Below are positions 11,623 to 23,189 of a stretch of 64,000 bases of DNA, in pieces. The position numbers were made by a program, and so were the translations under genes. Origin of the DNA: Hydractinia symbiolongicarpus (lineage: Eukaryota > Cnidaria > Hydrozoa > Anthoathecata > Hydractiniidae); assembly GCF_029227915.1 (NCBI RefSeq), contig NC_079878.1, forward strand, positions 25,941,501 to 26,005,500, read 5' to 3'. The notes under the pieces were generated by a model that searched no databases, had not been told where the DNA came from, and was given only the letters and a program-made list of their open reading frames with translations. Position 1 is the first letter of the stretch. The number at the start of each line of letters is the position of its first letter.

Positions 11623-11704
11623 TATAACCAAATTTTCTTGAAAATCTAAGTATAAGTTCTGAAATAAAACGTTCTTTGCCTTTGACTTTTCTGAGCGAAA
11701 GATA

Positions 11705-11795
11705 CTTTACTGCCTTTTCTGCGCGCGCATATGTTTTACGTAATGTTGTGATATGCGCGCGCAGTAATTTTTTGAAACTGTGAGCCGGTGTATTA
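11705..11795 (-). repeat. right terminal inverted repeat of the ISL2EU-type element
   Basis: Partner of 6831-6921. The GC-rich alternating GCGCGCGC tracts are longer here than in the left copy. The transposase start codon (11622) lies only about 80 bases inside this repeat, so the repeat probably overlaps the transposase promoter (inference). Confidence 0.9.
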
Positions 11796-14700
11796 GTCCT
11801 AAAGAAAGTGAATTATCTGTTTTTCATGATAAGCTAAAAAATTTGACTGCCTGATGCTTCAATAGAGCCAAAATTGTTAAACGCGCTCAATAAAATATTG
11901 TTAAATTTAATTAGAAGAATGAAAAATGATAAAAAATAGAAAAAATGACCAACACACATGCTCAGAAAAGCTGAGTGTGTGTGCTCTCATAAAACGATTA
12001 ACCAACTTTCCCTAGCCTCACTATAAAAGAAACCAATCTTATTAAAATAATTGACATAGTAGAAACAGTAATGCTGTGTTTTTTCTATTAACACTTTAAC
12101 ATTATAATGTTAGGGACTATTATTGTTTTTTTTTTGTGCATCAATTGTATATGTTCAAAAGCATTTATTTGTTAATGGTGGATGTTTTTTTTTGATTTCT
12201 TACTTCCTTTTCAGAATTACACTCTTTTTTATTTTACCTTTTAAACTTTTGCATTTAACATGAAAGTAAAAGACACTTTTGTAAGTATCAGATAGTGCAC
12301 TTTTATCAAGGACTGTGTGTGTTATTCATGACAAGTATGCTTAAAGGGGTTTATTGTAACTTTACACAATTTTATAGCTTCAGTTGATTGTTTTGTTCTT
12401 GTAATAATCATTTTGTGTTTGTTTTGAAAACAAATTTGCAGCTCAGTGTTTCTTCCTGCAATGTGAAACACTTTTTTTAATTAGGTGTTGTTAAAGCAGC
12501 AGGGATACATCTTTGAACAAATAAATATTAATTTTAAACAGGGAGAATGATGAATTGAAACGGTTGAGATCAGAACTATAGATTCAGTGTTGTAGTTTGT
12601 TTTAAAGTTTTATCTTTGTTTTTTCTTTCCATCATGATAAAGTTAGTGTGGCGTAGTATATGGCTTATCATTTAGGTTTACGTTAATGACCCGAACTGTT
12701 GCTCAATGATGTCATAGGCGAGTAAAATAGTATTCTATAATGCCCCTTAAAATATTTGTGGTCAATTACTTTCTTTTCTTGTGTTATTCTTATCAACTTT
12801 GATCATCCACAATAGTGTTTATATAAGGAGCCACAAATAATTAAGCTATCATGTTGCTGTGCGATCAATTTTAAAAGGAGCATATTGTGATTCTACAGAA
12901 GCAAAATGTTGATTTACTGTTTACTAAAGAGAGTATATAACTTTTATAAAAGTGTTTTGGGTGTGAATGTAAGATGGCGTGATATGACGTCAAAGTTTTT
13001 TTTCAGCTTTATGCTTTAAGTTTTTGTTTATCTCTTTATTGTTAATGCATTGCATTATTTTTTGGCGCTAAAAACACAAATTCTAGTAACGTATGAATGA
13101 CTTGTTAAACATCAGTGACGTAAAGTGAATACAATACAAGGTTTTAGTTTATTGAAATTTATATGTGCTAAGTGATTATGTTTATTTATACCCTTTTGGA
13201 TGTTTAATTTTTTAATCTTTGTTTGCTGTTTAAAATGTAAAAGGATGTATTATGTTTAATAATCCCATTGATCTTTAATATCTGTCAACATGGCTACTGA
13301 TAAAGCAGTTAATCTTGTTTCATTAGGTATACAATAACTTCTTATTTAATTCAGATACATTTTTTATGCACCAATACATTATACAGCAGTAAAATATTCA
13401 CTGCATTCCCATAAATCCTCATCTTAGTATCACGATTTCACTTATAAGAATGAATAAAAAAATTTAATCATTAAAAAGTACAGGAGTTTAATCATGAAGT
13501 TTCAAATTTTATCTCAGATCTTTAATAAGCAATTAAAAAATTTAAATGCTGGTATTTGATTGGTTAAAAAATATCGGATTTGCAGCTTTTATTGAATTTC
13601 ATTTTGTGAAAGGAATTTGCATGATGTTATTAATAATGTCTGTTTGTGTGAAGATTAGTAATTTGGTTTTAAATGTCAATGTTGTGACAAAGATGTATTG
13701 AGCAGAAAATTTGTATGTGGATTTGTTATGCAACATTTGTTTACTATTTTGAAATTTTAACTGTTTTTTCTATATTTTGTTATTAAGAATTTTTCAAACT
13801 CCCTAAGGCTTATCATATTCGACATATTTTCTTTAGAACTGAAAGGATTTTTATTTCACTTTCCAACTGTTGCAGGCAAAAAACCTATTTTTAGCCTGCA
13901 CAAAAAATTGCTTTGTATGTTTTGGTTTCAATGCAGCAAAATACAGAAGTGATCAGTTTTCAATTTTGTCTGCATGCTCCACTGAACAAACATTTTTTTT
14001 TCAGCAAATACTAGAAAGCTGCTTTCTAAACTCTCCACATGGTGGAAGGAGATTTTTGCTCAAACTATGTAGCTAGTTTATTTCTTATTAAGGATTAATC
14101 TTAATTTTTATTCTGCTACAACATTGTTACAGCTCTTGCATATTTCACTTTGTGCATTTAGTAAAGTTTTATGGAGTTGTTCTTTAGTTAGTATTAAGTT
14201 CTGTTGATTCTGGTTTTGTTTCTTTTGTAAGTTTCTTTTTAAGGGTTTTGGAAATTTGGTGAGAAAATATTCTGGTATACACATTTTTTGTAAGCATTCT
14301 TTTTATAAAAAGCATCAAGGCGTATAAAATTTTAAGAACAATGCTCAATCATCAGATTGAAATTGGTCTTTTCCTCCTTCAACCATGTTTTAAAAATAAC
14401 GTCACATTTTTCATATTGGGCACTATTTTTTTAATTATATTAGTATCAAATTTAGAAGTTATTTATAGTTCTATCAATTTTGTAAAAGTCACAATGCTCA
14501 AAATAAAAAAAATTCCTACAGAAAAGAGTGTGTTAGATCTTCAGTTTTTCAAATTTATAAGATAAAGCTCATTGATCATGTGGAGAATTTTTTGAACTAT
14601 CTAATTAGTAAATAAAGCGGTAGCAATTAAGTGTATTGTTGGAAGTTTTTAATTACTGTATAGTTTAAAATTAAAGCACAGTAGAGAATGAAATTACCTG

Positions 14701-14849
14701 ACTACTGAGTGTTTAATGTCAAGTTTTCATGTGTACTGTTGTTGTGTTGTTTGGATGGAAGAATCAATCTTCAAATTTGTTATTGTTTTTTTTGTTAACT
14801 CGTTATCTTCATTTTGTTCTGTAAATAGAAGTTACTGGAAATTTTAAAA
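11796..14849. other. no gene seen
   Basis: About 3 kb of T-rich noncoding sequence with frequent homopolymers. I looked here on the plus strand for exons coding calsyntenin cadherin repeats (DxNDNxP- or DxDxG-type motifs) and found none. No mobile-element protein is visible. Confidence 0.5.
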
Positions 14850-14934
14850 ATGGAACAAGAACTTTATTTGCAGTTTTTTGTCTGGTTTAATTTTTGTCTT
14901 TTGCCGATTTCTGTTAAAATGGATTGGCAAGAAG
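14850..14934 (+). CDS. possible alternative first exon of the calsyntenin-like gene
   Basis: From ATG 14850 the frame reads MEQELYLQFFVWFNFCLLP and on to a donor AAG|GTAAGA at 14934, ending in phase 1. That is the same phase as the exon-1 donor at 15833, so it would splice in frame to the acceptor at 16461. The hydrophobic stretch (about residues 6-20) could serve as a signal peptide. Only phase, a good donor and hydrophobicity support it; the stretch is short enough to arise by chance. Confidence 0.3.
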
Positions 14935-14951
14935 GTAAGAACATTTTGTTA

Positions 14952-15039
14952 ACCGAGGGTGTGGTTTAGTCCGTGGTTGAAGCTCTGAAATGTTTACCGA
15001 GGGTGTGGTTTAGTCCGTGGTTGAAGCTCTGGAATGTTT
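14952..15039. repeat. 44-bp exact tandem duplication
   Basis: Two adjacent 44-bp units (14952-14995 and 14996-15039), starting ACCGAGGGTGTGG, differ by one base (GAAATG versus GGAATG). They lie 18 bases after the candidate alternative exon and are clearly recent. Confidence 0.95.
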
Positions 15040-15793
15040 ACGTTGTAAATAAAATTAATCCAAAAAGTTTGTAAAGGGTAAAGTGCGAACCAACAAAAGT
15101 GAGAAACATTCCACAGAAAATAACCTCTCTTTAGCAAACTCCAACATATTTTTTCTACTACTCAGATGTCAGAACCCATTTAGCTTACTGCTGATAAGAC
15201 AATAACCAATGACGTCACACGGGAATTATCTTACATAAATTTGTAGTATAGATGTTGTTACGGTTAAATTCTTCTTTACGTAGAGACTTTAATGCTGTTG
15301 CTTTTGACTGGGTAGGGAGAGTAAAAAGGGGCGTGGGACATCAATAATGCTTTTGCACTATATTTCGACATTATATACGTATTTTTTGAAATGTGTAGGA
15401 ACAATGCTCCTTGTGTAAAAATTACATTTTGTGATTCACACGAAAATGAAATTCTGGTTGATAAATTTTTAATTGGCTGCATGTTTGTTTTAACATGTTT
15501 ATCAAGTCGCAGGTGCTTGTTTCAACATTTCTTTCTTCGTCGTACTCCAGCATTCTTTACATTTTTTATTAATATAATATAAAATTCTTTGTTTATATTA
15601 TCACTGGGACAGGTGGCTTTCCTCCCTTCATCCCTGTTGTTTTTATCCTCGCACCTTTAATCGTTGATTTGACAAGTGTAGCATAAACTTGTGCGATGGA
15701 GAACGAGATATGTTTTCAGGAAAATTTTTTAGTTTGGATTTTTTTCATAAGGGAGTGTGGTTTGAATTTGTACTGGCAAAAAAAAAGTTTAAC

Positions 15794-18700
15794 ATGTTCG
15801 TTTATATTCTTATCGCGTGTGTTTTGAAAACAGGTAAGGTCGTTTGTTAACAATACGAAACATATTTATTTAAATTTCTATTTTTATTTGAATTTTCTAC
15901 CGCACTCCAAACATTTTATGTTTTATCCTTTTGTTATGTATCCCTTTTATGTATCTATTTGAACTCGAGATTAATAAAGCTCTGCTCTACTCTGTCTCCA
16001 TCTTGTCTGTTTATCTGGTCTGAATCAGATAACCAGATTGTCACCAGTGTGTCTTTTAGTTTGCCATGACCATTTCTTAGCAGTCTTGGGATCAGTTTTA
16101 CAATTAAAGGAGTGAAGAAAGGAGCATTACGTTACTAAGGACACTGCAATGTTGGTTGAACACTACTGAACAGCATGGTTTTATAATTTTAGCTTTCTCA
16201 CTCCAAATGTTAGGACCACAGTGTGAACTTACATCGGAAAATCCGTTTATTACGTATGAACAATTATATTTAAAATTTTAAGTGACCTTTTTTGTGTTCG
16301 TTTCTTTGCGTGTGCTTGCAAGTATTTACGTCACTAAGCCTTTCACGTTTATTATGTGTTAAAACAATTTGGAGTTACAGAAATTCAAACAAAACCCCCA
16401 TCCGTTTACTAAACTCGGAATTTTTACCATTATGAAATGACATCTGTTCATTTTATTTCAGGCTATAGTGTGGAGAGCAACCAGCCAACATTACGCGAAT
16501 GTCGCTCGTTGGTACATCTAAAACCTAAAATCGACTTAACCACACTATTCCGAAGTTCAGATCGAAAGGAGAAACTTACCATTAAAACCTCATTTAGCAC
16601 TCTTTATACTGAGAAAGGGTGTGGTCGAGACACACATGATGCTATCACTTTGTATCGAAATTGTGGTATCGACAGGATAATACAACTTTTACCAATATAT
16701 TCTCTATCACAAGAAGTCTATGTGAAACATATACCAAGCGAACTAACCGAGAGAGGTGAGGAAATAATTTTTTTTTCATCGTTTTCTGTGTTCTTCGTCG
16801 AACTAACCTTGTGTCACTTGCACGGGTTGCCTTGGACAAAAGTGCCACAGCAACCAACTGCACCTTTTCTCCAAAAAAATAGATAGATAGATTAACTTGT
16901 TTCCAAATTGGCTGTTTTCGACATTGTAATTTCGATAAGTTTTATTGTTATGGCAGACAAAATATGGGTATTATTAATGTAGAACCTTGTGTGCTCGTGA
17001 AAAAAAATCCACAGGTTCTCCGGTCATCAGATTTTCGCCAGTCCACAGGTTTTCGCCGGTCCTCAGATTTTCGCCGGTCCTACATTTTCCGGACATCGCT
17101 ATTTCATGCATCCTCGCAGACTACGGGTATTATTAATGCAGAGAGATAAAGAAACTTAAGATTCTGTTTCTCTAATCTCAATATTTCGTTTCATATACAA
17201 CTTTTGATCTGTTTAGGTGGAATCGACTATGTGTTTGACGGAGGTACTGCAGTACGATATCCAACAAAGCGACTGCCCACATCTTGGTTTCAAAGTTACA
17301 CCATCACAGCATGGGTTCTCGTGGAAGTTCACGCTCAGCGTCAGTACATATTCTCATGGTCTGACGGCGATACACCACGAAAAGAATATACTGGCTTCTA
17401 TGTAGCCAGGTAAAGTACCACTGCCAATTTCTTCAACCTTTTTGCGGAAAGAAACTCCTGCGGTATTTTACAGAATTTGCGTGCAATCAATTCTTCGTCT
17501 TTGTGACTTTTGATTTTACAACAGTGTCAAATTCTGTTTGGATTCATAAAAAAACTTGTTTAACTTCGTTATCAACTTTTCTCTAACCACTTTTTCTTTA
17601 CAGACGAGACGATGGTAAACATATCAACTTTGGCTTTCATCATACACATGTTGATCAACTCACAGGAGAAGAGTGTCAAATCAAACAGAGATGGAGATTT
17701 CATTCGCATAACATCGAATGGAATTTCTTATCACTCTCCTTTCAAAAATGCAGTGTTCAGGTATAACGATATAACTTAATTAATATAAGTTTGTGTGATA
17801 AATAGAATGACTCCAAACAATGTATCGTTCGTTTTTACCGTTTCTTTAAATTTAAAACACTTGAAAACTTCCGGTGATTACTGATTACCGGTCATCTATA
17901 TTATAATACCCGTATACGTCTGTCTGTCTGTCACGCAAAATGGTAGCTTAGCTGCGCAAGCAGCGAGACGCACTTGATGCGGTATAAAAAGGACGGGCGA
18001 ACCCGTGGATTTTTCCCCGGGCTAACGATAGTTACTATAAAACCGCTAGGGATACCAAAATAATTTTATTGAAAGCAAGTTTACCGTGCACACATTGACA
18101 TGGTTACATTTCCATGTTTTTAGTTAACGGTGGACGGAAATATTTTATCTCCGGTAAGTGGGATGTTAAAGTTTCATCTACCAGAGAAGCATATCCAGCC
18201 GAAATTTGTAATCGGAGCCAGATGGGCGGGCAGTTTGTTGAAGTATAGCGATTATTTCCATGGAAAGATCAGTGGATTTATGTTGACACCTAGTGACGTC
18301 AACACAGAAGTAAGTTGATATCTTAGACCGGATTGCTGGAATATTATACTGAATTGATATTATAGTCCGGTCCATATGCTGGAGAATTGCGTAGGCATAC
18401 GATTGTTTTTGAGAAAACCCACGATCGTCTTTGTTAAATCCACTATAACTTCTGTCTGTTTTTTTAGAAATTGGCCTGCCTTTTGGCTTGTCGTGAAAAA
18501 TTACAAATCGCGTCTCGCTTACCCAGCGGTATTAAAGTTACAAATGGTGTGAACAGTCTAACGATTGAAGGCTATTCGGAAGAAAAACATTTTTCTGAAA
18601 GTCTTGGTGATATTGTTTACATGAACAACGCGCAATATCCTGTGCATGCCGAGCGTCACATCGCTGTTGAGGTGACGAATCAGGTTACCAAGAAAACTAC

Positions 18701-20656
18701 AAAAGAAAAAGTGCGTGTTAAAATACAAAGAAAAGAACCTAGTATTGTTATCCAAGGTGATTGCAACGAACATGGGACTTCGCTTACAACACAGGGCATC
18801 AAGTTATGTAGGGATATTAATATTTATATGACTGGCTGTGAACAAGTTCTCGACTCACTTGTTGTAAATGTGAAACCGCAGATGAGCAAAAAAGAAAAAG
18901 TATTTATTGCACAGGCTTATATAAAAAGACATCGTCTAACATTGGTTACTACGGAAACGGGTTTTGTTGTGTACGGTTCGGCTATGGTTAGCCAGTATGC
19001 TGAATTGCTCAGACATATTAAGTATTCTTCCTCAGGATATATTGTTGGAGAGTCAACTCGAATCGCGATGGTAAGTTAATAAAATTTGGTTTCCATCTGG
19101 CGTTTAGTAGCGTTAATTTTTTTTCGTGTTCATTTCTGACCTCGGAGTTGATAATATCAAGTATTTATCTACGACGTTTTTATCATATGTCAAATTACCG
19201 ATGATTTAATTCTTTGGGTGGATAAAATATGTCCAATCAAGGAGGACGTTCAGTTGAGGATTTTTTATGAGGCGAATGAAAAGTAAGAAGGCGAAGCAAT
19301 ATAAAGAATATCACCCTCTTCTGTTGAAATAAACTATTTTGTCCGCCATTTTGAAATAAAGATAGCTTTTGCGTACATCACATAAATAGCTTTTGTACAC
19401 ATATAGTCATATTTTGACACAAAAGTGTGTTCATGCTAACTCGTGTTTAAATATAATAAATATGTATATAGCTCGCGCGACAATTAGAGTTGAAATTTGG
19501 CGCGCTAATCACTCGTCGACGTTTCTATGAGGCGTTAAAACTGACTCCGATTAACCCACCTGCTTAATCCACCCTAAATTGTTTATATCGTATCCCTAAC
19601 TCCTTTGTTTTCTTTAACAGTGGTATGTCTTCCTTTGTAGATTAGTGTCTTGGGAAGAAATGGCCTAATCAAGTCGAACGACTTCAACATTTCATTCAAA
19701 TCAACAACTAGTGGGATTGTAGTATTGCCTTTAAATGGTCTCGATAACGTGAATGCTATGCATGCAGTTTCCAGCAATCATATAGTGCGAGCAAAGTCGA
19801 AGCTCGTGGCAAGCAAGGATAACACATCAACCCAACCTTACGTTGTGTGGTTAATAACAGCTTGTTTGTTTAGTGCAGCGTTGGTTGTGTTTATGGTTGG
19901 TTATGGCTACCGAACGTATAAATAGTAAGTTTAGTTCATCCACTTATGTGTTTGTGTCTGTTGGTGTGTAAAAGTCTTCTTTAGTATAATCAGTACACCA
20001 ACTTCTATGTGAGGAGCAAATGCGGTTAGTGTGCATTATTGCAGCAGCATGTTATAGTGACAAGGAAATAATTTTTAAACTTTTTTGAAGATTTGAAGTT
20101 TTCCATGACTCTCCTTGTCAAAGTAAAACTCCATCTCTATCCTGTTCATCTATTTGAATAGTCTCTCTCTGTTTGGAGATAAGTTTTTGAAAATAGCATA
20201 AACAAAAAAGAAATTGAGAAACATCGGGGACACAACATCCAAATCAGCAAAATAAGCTGGTTGCTATACTGCTCAATTTTTAGTCGTGGAAATCACTATC
20301 ATAAGAAGGGTCATGAAGAACACGAGAAATTAGTTTCATCTGAATACTTTTGGGACGAAGGTGAACTTCCAATGCGACTCACTATAAACCCATCGGAGCG
20401 TGTTAGTATTACAAACGACCCGTATGTCGACATAATATTAAAGCAACCGACAAATGGTTCAACATCCGACGAGTCGGTTTTTAGTGACGACGATGAGACG
20501 GATTTTGATACCGACAGTATACGTCAGCTTGAATGGGACAGTTTAGAAAATTCGCTTGACGCGATACTTGAAGAAGAACGAAAACTGAATGAAGAGAAGA
20601 AACCTCGGGAAAGAAAAATGAAAAAAGATGGCTTCAACAAGGAAATTTATCTATAA
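15794..20656 (+). CDS. calsyntenin-like type I membrane protein without cadherin repeats (8 exons, 709 aa)
   Basis: Exons: 15794-15833, 16462-16755, 17217-17409, 17604-17760, 18124-18309, 18468-19070, 19641-19924 and 20284-20656. All junctions are GT-AG and phase-consistent. Exon 1 gives a signal peptide (MFVYILIACVLKTG). The lumenal part starts directly at the calsyntenin KGC-RDT region (KGCGRDTHD near residues 62-70) and continues through the LamG-like domain from YVFDGGTAVRYP (about 117-290) and the conserved C-terminal ectodomain. One helix follows (VVWLITACLFSAALVVFMVG, about 558-577). The cytoplasmic tail has the two Trp-Asp kinesin-light-chain-type motifs, FWDEGELPMRLTINP (Trp609) and QLEWDSLENSL (Trp670), around an acidic run. 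Calsyntenins are neuronal adhesion and cargo-adaptor proteins. The usual pair of N-terminal cadherin domains is absent from this model. A polyadenylation-like ATTAAA lies at 20862 and AATAAA at 21139. Confidence 0.88.
17012..17089. repeat. short tandem repeat in calsyntenin intron 2
   Basis: Three to four copies of an 18-20-bp unit (CAGATTTTCGCCGGTCCT and variants), imperfect. No coding or splicing role is visible. Confidence 0.75.
17878..18060 (-). repeat. probable interspersed repeat in calsyntenin intron 4
   Basis: This block is markedly more GC-rich than the surrounding intron. It contains a (GTCT)3 run (17920-17932), CGCAAGCAGCGAGACGC, and a hairpin CCCGTGGATTTTTCCCCGGG at 18002-18021. 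The hairpin near one end recalls Helitron-like 3' ends, and CTAG follows at 18046-18049, but no second copy exists in the window. Type and orientation are guesses. Confidence 0.4.
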
Positions 20657-20947
20657 TCATTTTAGAATTTATTATTTTTTTCTTCTGTTTCGTTAACTTT
20701 TTATCTAAATTTTAAACTAAAGCCATCGGCGTGTTATGACATTCCCAGATGTCTTAAAACTGACAGTTTTTTATTTTTTTTCACTTCTGTTTAACAACGT
20801 CTTTTTATAAATTTTTTATTTTATGCAAAGTTTAATATTTTTATTTATTATTTTCATGTATATTAAACTGTAACTAAGTTGTACATATTATATGATAGTA
20901 AAGAATTGACTACAGCCACCAAATCTGTCAATCCCTTCTTTCTCCTT

Positions 20948-21106
20948 CTTCCCCAACCCTCAATCTCACATACCTCCCCAACCCTCAATCTCACATACCT
21001 CGTCCTACCTCCCAACCCTCAATCTCACATAGCTACCTCCCTCTTCCTCCCCAACCCTCAGTCTCACATACCTCCCCCTTCCTCCCAAGCCTCAATCTCA
21101 CATACT
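20948..21106. repeat. CT-rich minisatellite downstream of the calsyntenin-like gene
   Basis: Five copies of a 23-35-bp unit built on CCCAACCCTCAATCTCACAT, separated by variable CCTCC spacers. The plus-strand frame is open through it only because the unit lacks stops. If the AATAAA at 21139 is used, the minisatellite would fall in the 3' UTR. Confidence 0.9.
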
Positions 21107-21144
21107 TGGAATTGGTTTAGCAAGCATTGTACATTATGAATAAA

Positions 21145-22267
21145 TTTTCGCTGGTCAGATTTCGCAACCATCACTGAGAAACTAAAAAAAAGCCTGCAAA
21201 ATTTTATGCGTGATGAAATTTCGAAGAGGTAAAGCGAACGCCCACTTAAAACTTCTATAGCCCATACGATCCGGGCCTAAAAGAATTGTCTGTTATAAAG
21301 GTGTCTGTTACATGTTTAAATATTGCATCAGTTTTAGTGGAAGAACTGCCTAAATGTCTTTTAAGATGCATGTTTTATGGATAGTAAAATAGATTCGAAA
21401 TAATATCCCTGTGATATTGTGAGTTTCATTTTTCAACGGCGTTAAAAAGTGATGTACAATCCCCCGCTTGGTATCAAAGTATATTTTTGCAAATTTTTTT
21501 CATAAATGAATAAATTATGTTCAAATTTTTGCCATTTTAATATTTTTAATTTATGTCACGTGATTACTTAGGAACACTCCTAAAGCAGGGCGTTTTTAAG
21601 GCCAGATACGACAACACTAACGCCATCTTTGAATTCTATGAGAAATTTTAGACGGGTGGTAGGTATAATTAGTAACGCCAAAAATATCATCCTTTAAAAA
21701 GTCGTGGGCGTTTTTTAGAGGGCGTAAAAAGTACCTGAAATTTCGTCTAAGGAGGTAATGTTTTCTAAATTTACCAAAGCGTTATTTGTTTATGTTCATA
21801 GTATATTAACGAATTACAGTATGACCTTGTTTGCAACCTCATTCCAAGCACATTGCTTCTTCTGTTTTATATCGGGACGATATCGCAGATACAAGATACC
21901 CTAGGGACGAGTTTGCTTTGTTTGTAATATCTCGTTTGGGCAATTTTAATGTTTTTTAAAAAAGATGATGGTATATACAACCATATTGAACAACATTGGA
22001 AATTCTTCAAATTTGGTCAAGTTATGGTTACATGATTTCAGCAATTTTGTCTTCACAACATGGTACTTTTCTAGTCCATCCATCTAAGGAGCTTCCAAAC
22101 ATAGTACGCATATACAAGAAAAAAGCAAATGTAGAGGTCTTTTATAGTGGAGACAAGGAAAAAGTAACACAATTTTACAGCGGAGAACTTATGATAGTGT
22201 AAGACTTCAAAATGTATTTTAAAAAATAGTAGTTTTGTTAGGGTTAGAGACGTTGAGTCTACCATAA
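21145..22267. other. no gene seen
   Basis: Region between the converging calsyntenin-like and SOUL-like genes. It should contain their 3' untranslated ends. No further coding exon is recognisable. Confidence 0.5.
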
Positions 22268-23189
22268 CTAAACTTGGTTCATGTAATCTTCACTATCATG
22301 TTTTAGTCGAAGCCATACTTCATTATGTCTACCATACACTCTCCACGGCGCATCGTATCCAGCAAACCATACGAAATTGCGTTTATAATCCAGTCCAGCT
22401 TTATCAAGATCACTTTTCAGTTCTGCTACTTGTTTTTTCAACTCATTGTTGTAGCTATGTATACGGCCACCGAAAGAACGTACATACACACAATAATCAC
22501 GTGTTTCGACGAAATGAAAGTTTGGATTTAACGGTTTGGATAATAGAGGAAGGATACGAGGCGGGACCCACACGTGGGAGTGCAAACTGATGTATGTTTG
22601 GTTTATATCAATACGAAGGAGAACAGGTACTGTTAAATTGTAGTGTATTTTCTTAACGTTGTATCCGTCGATGTATTGCCGAATAACTTTATATAATGGT
22701 GCGAAGTCTACAAAGAAATAACATGATTTTATGCAACTTTTACAAAAAAGTGATAAAATTGATGCAGTAGCAAATTTGTACACCTTTCTTGGCTTACCTA
22801 TTTCGAAGAAATGCCGCAATTACCCTTTAAACAGAGATGCAATAGGACTTGCCATAATTAGTCAGGTTAAGTTCAATAATTTTTTAACATTTCAAAAATC
22901 AACTCCTCGTTTACATTTACCGATGAAAGTTGTTACGTGGAAACTTAATTCGTCACTAACCATTTGGTTCGCCAATAGGTATGTTATTTCTGAAAGCCAT
23001 CCACCATAAAGCTGCTGGGTAGCATCTTGTTTCAAATGTGTCTGTCTTGTTGACAACAACGTAGGGACGACATTCCACGTCATGACAAAACCATGGCTGT
23101 CTCCATTCCTTTAGATTACGAGAGTGGTCATTTGAAATCTCTTTTGCAGTCGATTGAAGGAGACAGAAAAGTAACAGAATATAAATCAT
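22268..23189 (-). CDS. secreted SOUL/heme-binding-like protein (2 exons, 222 aa)
   Basis: Exon 1 is 23189-22961 and exon 2 is 22707-22268. The donor (AATG|GTTAGT) and acceptor (TTTCTTTGTAG|AC) join in phase 1. A signal peptide (MIYILLLFCLLQSTA) is followed by PWFCHDVEC at residues 32-40, the cysteine motif typical of secreted SOUL proteins. The SOUL fold follows: YVVVNKTDTFETRCYP, then LYKVIRQYIDGYN, a TVPVLLRI strand, and the C-terminal GYDAPWRVYGRHNEVWL signature. SOUL/HEBP proteins bind heme or other tetrapyrroles, though heme ligands are not conserved across the family, so binding here is not proven. The length is normal and I see no break. A TTTTCAG just upstream of the ATG may mark a 5' UTR intron. 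Confidence 0.9.

Larger units (their letters stand above)
6835..11791. mobile_element. ISL2EU-type DNA transposon, nearly complete
   Basis: Two long inverted repeats (6831-6921 and 11705-11795, about 91 bp, mostly identical) bracket exactly two converging genes. One encodes a THAP/DDE transposase (minus strand), the other a SWIM/YqaJ nuclease-like protein (plus strand). This pairing is characteristic of the ISL2EU (IS4EU) superfamily. On both sides the terminus reads AT followed by ACAC-GGCTCACAG inward, consistent with a 2-bp AT target duplication (6833-6834 and 11792-11793). The element is then 4957 bp. The transposase frame is intact, while the partner gene has three one-base shifts. The related decayed copy at 56479-58221 shares the ATACACC end sequence. 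Confidence 0.88.

Noticed and set aside
16437-16886. Stand-alone 149-codon protein
   Set aside because: The conserved part is calsyntenin exon 2 (16462-16755); the rest is intron read-through.
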